A stretch of DNA of 8,821 bases from Thermococcales archaeon 44_46. Its GTDB lineage: Archaea; Methanobacteriota_B; Thermococci; Thermococcales; Thermococcaceae. The translations under genes and the position numbers were made by a program. Position 1 is the stretch's first letter; each line of letters opens with the position of its first letter. Below are positions 6,257 to 8,821 of the stretch, piece after piece. The notes beneath the pieces are model-generated. The model searched no databases, was not told where the DNA came from, and was given only the letters and a program-made list of their open reading frames with translations. The stretch lies in NCBI GenBank assembly GCA_001507935.1, contig LGET01000057.1, positions 1-8,821 on the forward strand, read 5' to 3'.

Positions 6257-6619
6257 TCAGTCGAATTCTGAAGCTAGGTAACGCACTTCAACGTCCACAC
6301 CAAACCTGGACTTTATCTCCTTTGGCAGGTACTGGGTGTAGTAATAGTAGCCCCTTATGTTCTCAATGCCTCCAGCATAGTACACCTCAATCTTTCTGAT
6401 TCCCTTATTGATGGCGTACTCAGCGTACTTTGCAAGCTGTTCCTCGCTTATTTTATGTGCGTTTCTCTTGCACTCTATCACCACTCTCTCAGAACCTTTC
6501 CTGGCAATTGTGCCAATTTCTGTTTTCATCCCGTGTTTGATGGCAATGGTCAGGGTATCCGCAGGCACCTCACCCCTGAGAGCCTCCTCAAAGCCAAAGA
6601 AGATAAAGGAGAAGGACAT
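6257..6619 (-). CDS. Small PD-(D/E)xK nuclease-like protein, candidate toxin domain
   Basis: A 120-residue protein. Residues 32-69 look like the core of a restriction-endonuclease-like fold: E34-I-G followed by a hairpin, then V-V-I-E49-C-K51 (the E-x-K motif), then a helix with Q61 (S-E-E-Q-L-A-K-Y-A-E-Y-A) and another strand (I-R-K-I-E-V-Y-Y-A-G-G). The acidic residue normally found after E-I in the first motif (E-I-D) is G36, so activity is uncertain unless E34 or another acid substitutes. Such compact domains occur as toxin tips of polymorphic toxin systems and in DNA-repair or defence nucleases. The ATG has an ideal GGAGGTGA four bases upstream, and the upstream gene's TGA stop lies within that site, so translation is coupled. 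A toxin role is inferred from its position in an alternating array. Confidence 0.55.
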   Translation of the reverse strand: MSFSFIFFGFEEALRGEVPADTLTIAIKHGMKTEIGTIARKGSERVVIECKRNAHKISEEQLAKYAEYAINKGIRKIEVYYAGGIENIRGYYYYTQYLPKEIKSRFGVDVEVRYLASEFD

Positions 6620-6623
6620 GAGC

Positions 6624-7487
6624 TCACCTCCCAGATAGCTTTACCCTTTTAAGTTCCTTTTCTGCATCTTTGATGGCCTCATCGATGGCCCTCAGGAGAG
6701 CGTTCTTTGGGACTTTGACTGCCATACCGGAATACAGGACGAATGCCAGCAAAAATTCTCCCTTTCCAGAGTCTGCCGCATAGAGAACTTCAAAGGGGTC
6801 ATAGGTTGAAAGGGTAAAGCGAACGAAAGGAGGAGCCGCTCCTGCTGAGAGCTTTTTAAGGCCCGCCAGTTCGCGGAGAAGGCCCCTATCCTCCGGCTTT
6901 TTTACCCCTTTGGAAGACAGCCTCTTGATTTCACCATCAACGTTCCACTTTACCCGCCACTCCTCCGCAGGCAGTTTGCCATCCGCCACAAACGCCCTGA
7001 GAAGTTTAAGCTCCTCAACGTACCCCTCGAGATTAACAAACGCCTCCAGTACGTACGTGCTCCCGTAAACTTGAACTTCGTACTCGTCCATGATATCCTC
7101 AGGTTCACCGAACATCTCAAGAACTTCATGGGAAGGCGGCTTTAGTTTGAACTTGAGCCACTCCATCCGCACGGGTTTATTATTAAGAACCAATTTCAGG
7201 TTCTGGATGGAAGTTCGGATTGTCTTGACGAGTTTTTTGCGGGTGACCTGTACTTCCCCACCATCCCGAAGGGTCAGGTGAACCCATCCACCCTCAGCCA
7301 TTATCTTCAAGTCCCAGAGCTTTTTCGGGAGAGCATCCATCGAGTGGAGTGCCTTTAGGGAGCTTATGAATTCATCCAGCGTCACTGGGTCTTCACTGAT
7401 GAAAACTGGCCCCTCTTCGAGCACCAGCACTGGAAATCCCCTATCTCCATCTCGAGGGGAAAATGAAAAGGCAAAGATTGAAATCAC
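6624..7487 (-). CDS. Unknown protein, candidate immunity protein for the second toxin domain
   Basis: Up to 287 residues, soluble, of no family I recognise. It follows the toxin-domain fragment by seven bases, the expected place for an immunity gene. Its C-terminal part (about 222-280: F-T-L-S-T-Y-D-P, strand, turn, strand, then a long charged helix) resembles residues about 129-180 of the 653-1309 product (F-G-S-Y-D-P...), which follows the homologous toxin domain. The start is unclear. The first in-frame GTG (7485-7487) lies inside the Shine-Dalgarno GGGAGGTGA itself. The codon at ideal spacing from that site is ATC (7476-7478). The first ATG is codon 50. The stop TGA overlaps the ribosome binding site of the next gene. 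Confidence 0.5.
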   Translation of the reverse strand: MISIFAFSFSPRDGDRGFPVLVLEEGPVFISEDPVTLDEFISSLKALHSMDALPKKLWDLKIMAEGGWVHLTLRDGGEVQVTRKKLVKTIRTSIQNLKLVLNNKPVRMEWLKFKLKPPSHEVLEMFGEPEDIMDEYEVQVYGSTYVLEAFVNLEGYVEELKLLRAFVADGKLPAEEWRVKWNVDGEIKRLSSKGVKKPEDRGLLRELAGLKKLSAGAAPPFVRFTLSTYDPFEVLYAADSGKGEFLLAFVLYSGMAVKVPKNALLRAIDEAIKDAEKELKRVKLSGR

Positions 7488-7492
7488 CTCCC
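7484..7492 (-). promoter_or_regulatory. Ribosome binding site with ambiguous start codon
   Basis: GGGAGGTGA is a strong Shine-Dalgarno, but it contains the only nearby standard start (GTG). Five bases downstream lies an in-frame ATC where an ATG would be expected. Either the start codon has mutated, or an unusual start is used. Confidence 0.55.
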
Positions 7493-7494
7493 TG

Positions 7495-7932
7495 TCAATA
7501 TCTCCTTGAAGATGGTGGGAATGCCGTAACTATCCGGTACATCCCCCATTTGATTCTCTCAATCACTACCACCACTTTCTTTCCCAGCTTTGGGGAATAT
7601 TTAACAAGTACTATTCTCTGTTTTCCATTGACAATGTCTCCGCATTCAATTTTGTCTGGGTTTTCTATAACCTTGCCCATTTCGTTTAAAAGATCCACGG
7701 CGGAAATGTGAGTGAACTGATCTTTTCCAGGCTTTTTCATGAGGTGGTTAAAAATAATATGTTTTGCCCCTTTTGCATCAATGATAACATCTCCTCCTTC
7801 GAATACTCCACAATCAAGGTTTGCCCCATTGAAGTGTGCCCTGAAACCCCTGTACCCCTCGTCAAAATCCTCTGCAAGCTTTTTAGCATCGTTGGCATCC
7901 CAGCCGTTTAAGTACGCTTGCCTCTTACCAGA
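7495..7932 (-). pseudogene. Start-less toxin-domain fragment (orphan toxin tip)
   Basis: An open frame from just after an in-frame TAG (7933-7935) to the TGA at 7495-7497, 145 codons. No ATG, GTG or TTG occurs before codon 65 (the methionine at 7738-7740, inside the domain). The first 47 codons are a linker-like segment (Y-L-N-G-W-D-A-N-D-A-K-K-L-A, A-N-L-D-C-G-V-F-E-G-G). The last 98 are the toxin-like domain, D-V-I-I-D...G-A-K-H-I-I-F-N-H through Y-R-I-V-T-A-F-P. This domain is homologous along its length to residues 66-162 of the 1348-1836 product, which is 97 residues in that part. Both histidines are kept. It looks like the C-terminal end of a larger toxin that lost its front. It overlaps the end of the 7908-8648 gene by 25 bases. 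It may be silent, a recombination donor, or translated only from the internal ATG as a truncated 81-residue piece lacking the histidine motif. Confidence 0.62.
7753..7791. repeat. Diverged direct repeat, copy 2 (toxin domain start)
   Basis: Partner of 1603-1641 (33 of 39 bases identical, same orientation and codon phase). Unlike copy 1, homologous-looking toxin sequence here is preceded by a 47-codon linker rather than by M24 sequence. Confidence 0.8.
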
Positions 7933-8648
7933 CTAAGACTAAACTTTCTGAAAGTGTTAAGAACTTCAATGTATTCCGCCAATGGCTCTTTCCACGCTCC
8001 CGGAGGTAGCAGTTCACCTAGTTCAACTAGACTCTTTAAAGTCTCTTCTCCCATTTTCAGGAAAGCTCTCGACAATGAGCCAGCATCACCCTCTATCACT
8101 ACCCTTTTGGGGTTAAGGATGTTGCCTTTATCCGCAAAGTAAAGTTCCGAGCATATAAACACTTTTTCTCCTTGGAGTTTAAACACCACCGGGCTCAAAA
8201 TCTTTCCGAATGTAACGTCAAAAACGTATCCGTTAACATCTGGACACTCTAACAAGTATTCTCGTCTCAGTTCTTCTATAGGAACCTCTCTTAGCCGTGG
8301 ATCTGGAATTCTTCTGATTTCAGGAGGATAAACGTATTTTCGTAAAAATTCAACAAACCAGGTCTTTGTAGCAATCTCTTGGTTAAACTTCTCTAAAGCT
8401 CCCCGGAGATAGATGCTCACGAGGAATGCATCCTGGGGAACGCTGGGGAAGTATATCGCTTCACCGGAATCATCTGCAAGCACTTCTTTTCCCAATATTT
8501 TTAATGAGTACCTCCCTGCGGGCAAACGAAACAACTTCAATATTGTTGAAAGCTGCATGGGAGTTTTACCTTGAGTTGTTATCTCCTCAATTTCCAGATT
8601 TTTTCTCAAATACTCAACATCAAAGTACCAAGTTATCAAGTTCATCAC
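7908..8648 (-). CDS. Unknown protein, first gene of the accessory array
   Basis: A 246-residue soluble protein not matching any family I know. It has a short strand-rich N-terminal part, a middle segment (V-F-D-V-T-F-G-K-I-L, K-V-F-I-C-S-E-L-Y-F-A-D-K-G) and a helical C terminus (F-L-K-M-G-E-E-T-L-K-S-L-V-E-L-G-E-L). The frame could start at GTG 8648 or ATG 8645. GGGGTGA overlaps both, so initiation may be leaderless from the TTTAATTTTT element at 8665-8674. Its stop lies inside the open frame of the toxin fragment. By analogy with the rest of the array it could be the immunity gene of a toxin domain now lost, but its own upstream toxin is absent: the sequence before it belongs to an oppositely oriented element. 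Confidence is high that it is a gene and low on function. Confidence 0.5.
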   Translation of the reverse strand: MMNLITWYFDVEYLRKNLEIEEITTQGKTPMQLSTILKLFRLPAGRYSLKILGKEVLADDSGEAIYFPSVPQDAFLVSIYLRGALEKFNQEIATKTWFVEFLRKYVYPPEIRRIPDPRLREVPIEELRREYLLECPDVNGYVFDVTFGKILSPVVFKLQGEKVFICSELYFADKGNILNPKRVVIEGDAGSLSRAFLKMGEETLKSLVELGELLPPGAWKEPLAEYIEVLNTFRKFSLSLVRGKRT

Positions 8649-8701
8649 CCCTGATAAACTAAAGAAAAAATTAAACCCTAGTTCCCATCAGATCGTTAGA
8701 G

Positions 8702-8708
8702 TTATAAG
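8702..8708 (+). promoter_or_regulatory. TATA element of the right-edge ORF
   Basis: TTATAAG preceded by purine-rich TTAGAG lies 24-30 bases before the ATG at 8732. This spacing predicts a leaderless or nearly leaderless transcript of the partial plus-strand ORF. Confidence 0.4.
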
Positions 8709-8731
8709 CACTTAAGTTTTTTGGTTGATTG

Positions 8732-8821
8732 ATGGTTGTATTGAGCTTTCAGAGGAAAATCCTGATCATAAAATCCGAAATCTACCCGATAATCAGCAAA
8801 CACTACCCGAAAAACACTCAC
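8732..8821 (+). CDS. Partial ORF, probable insertion-sequence transposase N terminus
   Basis: Thirty codons, open to the window edge, encode M-V-V-L-S-F-Q-R-K-I-L-I-I-K-S-E-I-Y-P followed by I-I-S-K-H-Y-P-K-N. This short basic helical segment resembles, from memory, the start of transposases carried by Thermococcales insertion sequences, perhaps of the IS982 family. With 30 residues the family cannot be established. If correct, the left end of the element should lie between 8649 and 8700. I cannot define a terminal inverted repeat without the other end. It would place the accessory array directly next to a mobile element. Confidence 0.45.
   Translation, partial: MVVLSFQRKILIIKSEIYPIISKHYPKNTH

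Noticed and set aside
8782..8810. Direct repeat CTACCCGA with 21-base period
   Set aside because: Both copies encode similar Y-P motifs in the plus-strand partial transposase-like ORF. A codon-level coincidence explains them.
8702..8821. Minus-strand 39-codon open frame entering from the right edge
   Set aside because: The opposite strand gives a better protein-like translation with a well-placed TATA element, so the minus frame is taken as a shadow.
1..8821. CRISPR array, tRNA, rRNA or replication origin
   Set aside because: I saw no regularly spaced repeats, no cloverleaf-like segments with T-arm sequence, and no origin-type repeat clusters anywhere in the window.

Overview
The window looks like a chromosomal segment of a hyperthermophilic euryarchaeon of the order Thermococcales (Thermococcus/Pyrococcus group). 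The evidence is archaeal BRE/TATA promoters, near-perfect GGAGGTGA ribosome binding sites, heavy use of AGA/AGG/ATA codons, Lys/Glu-rich proteins, and an FprA flavoprotein next to DUF438-hemerythrin and DUF2249-DUF1858 genes. I cannot name the species.

Layout. (1) Positions 1-1836, minus strand: an M24 (Xaa-Pro-peptidase-like) gene that is broken. Its first 64 codons (1645-1836) run in frame into a short toxin-like domain (1348-1641). A presumed immunity gene follows (653-1309), and then the M24 sequence resumes at about 661 and continues in several frames to the window edge. (2) 1880-4710, minus strand: an oxygen/NO defence operon, fprA (4710-3535), DUF438 hemerythrin-PAS (3533-2193) and a small cupin (2191-1880), each separated by one base. 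(3) 4821-5288, plus strand: a divergently transcribed DUF2249-DUF1858 gene. It shares a 110-bp promoter region with fprA that carries a repeated 8-mer. (4) 5412-8648, minus strand: a dense accessory array, consisting of an unknown gene (7908-8648), a start-less toxin-domain fragment (7495-7932), a presumed immunity gene (6624-7487), a small ORF with a PD-(D/E)xK nuclease-like signature (6257-6619) and another unknown gene (5412-6206). (5) 8702-8821, plus strand: a promoter and the first 30 codons of what looks like an insertion-sequence transposase, cut by the window edge.

The main discovery candidate is a set of toxin C-terminal/immunity cassettes dispersed on both sides of the housekeeping operon. 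The toxin domains at 1348-1641 and 7495-7791 are clear homologues: 97 and 98 residues, the same start in D-V-I-I-D, the same H-I-I-x-x-H motif and the same Y-R-I-V-T-A-F-P near the C terminus. Each is followed directly by a gene of unknown family, and those two genes share a weak C-terminal resemblance. One toxin copy sits precisely inside an M24 gene and has acquired that gene's start codon and ribosome binding site. The other has no start codon. This resembles orphan toxin-tip/immunity modules of polymorphic or contact-dependent toxin systems, here without the large secreted carrier protein in view. Toxin and immunity functions are inferred from arrangement and motif pattern. They are not demonstrated.
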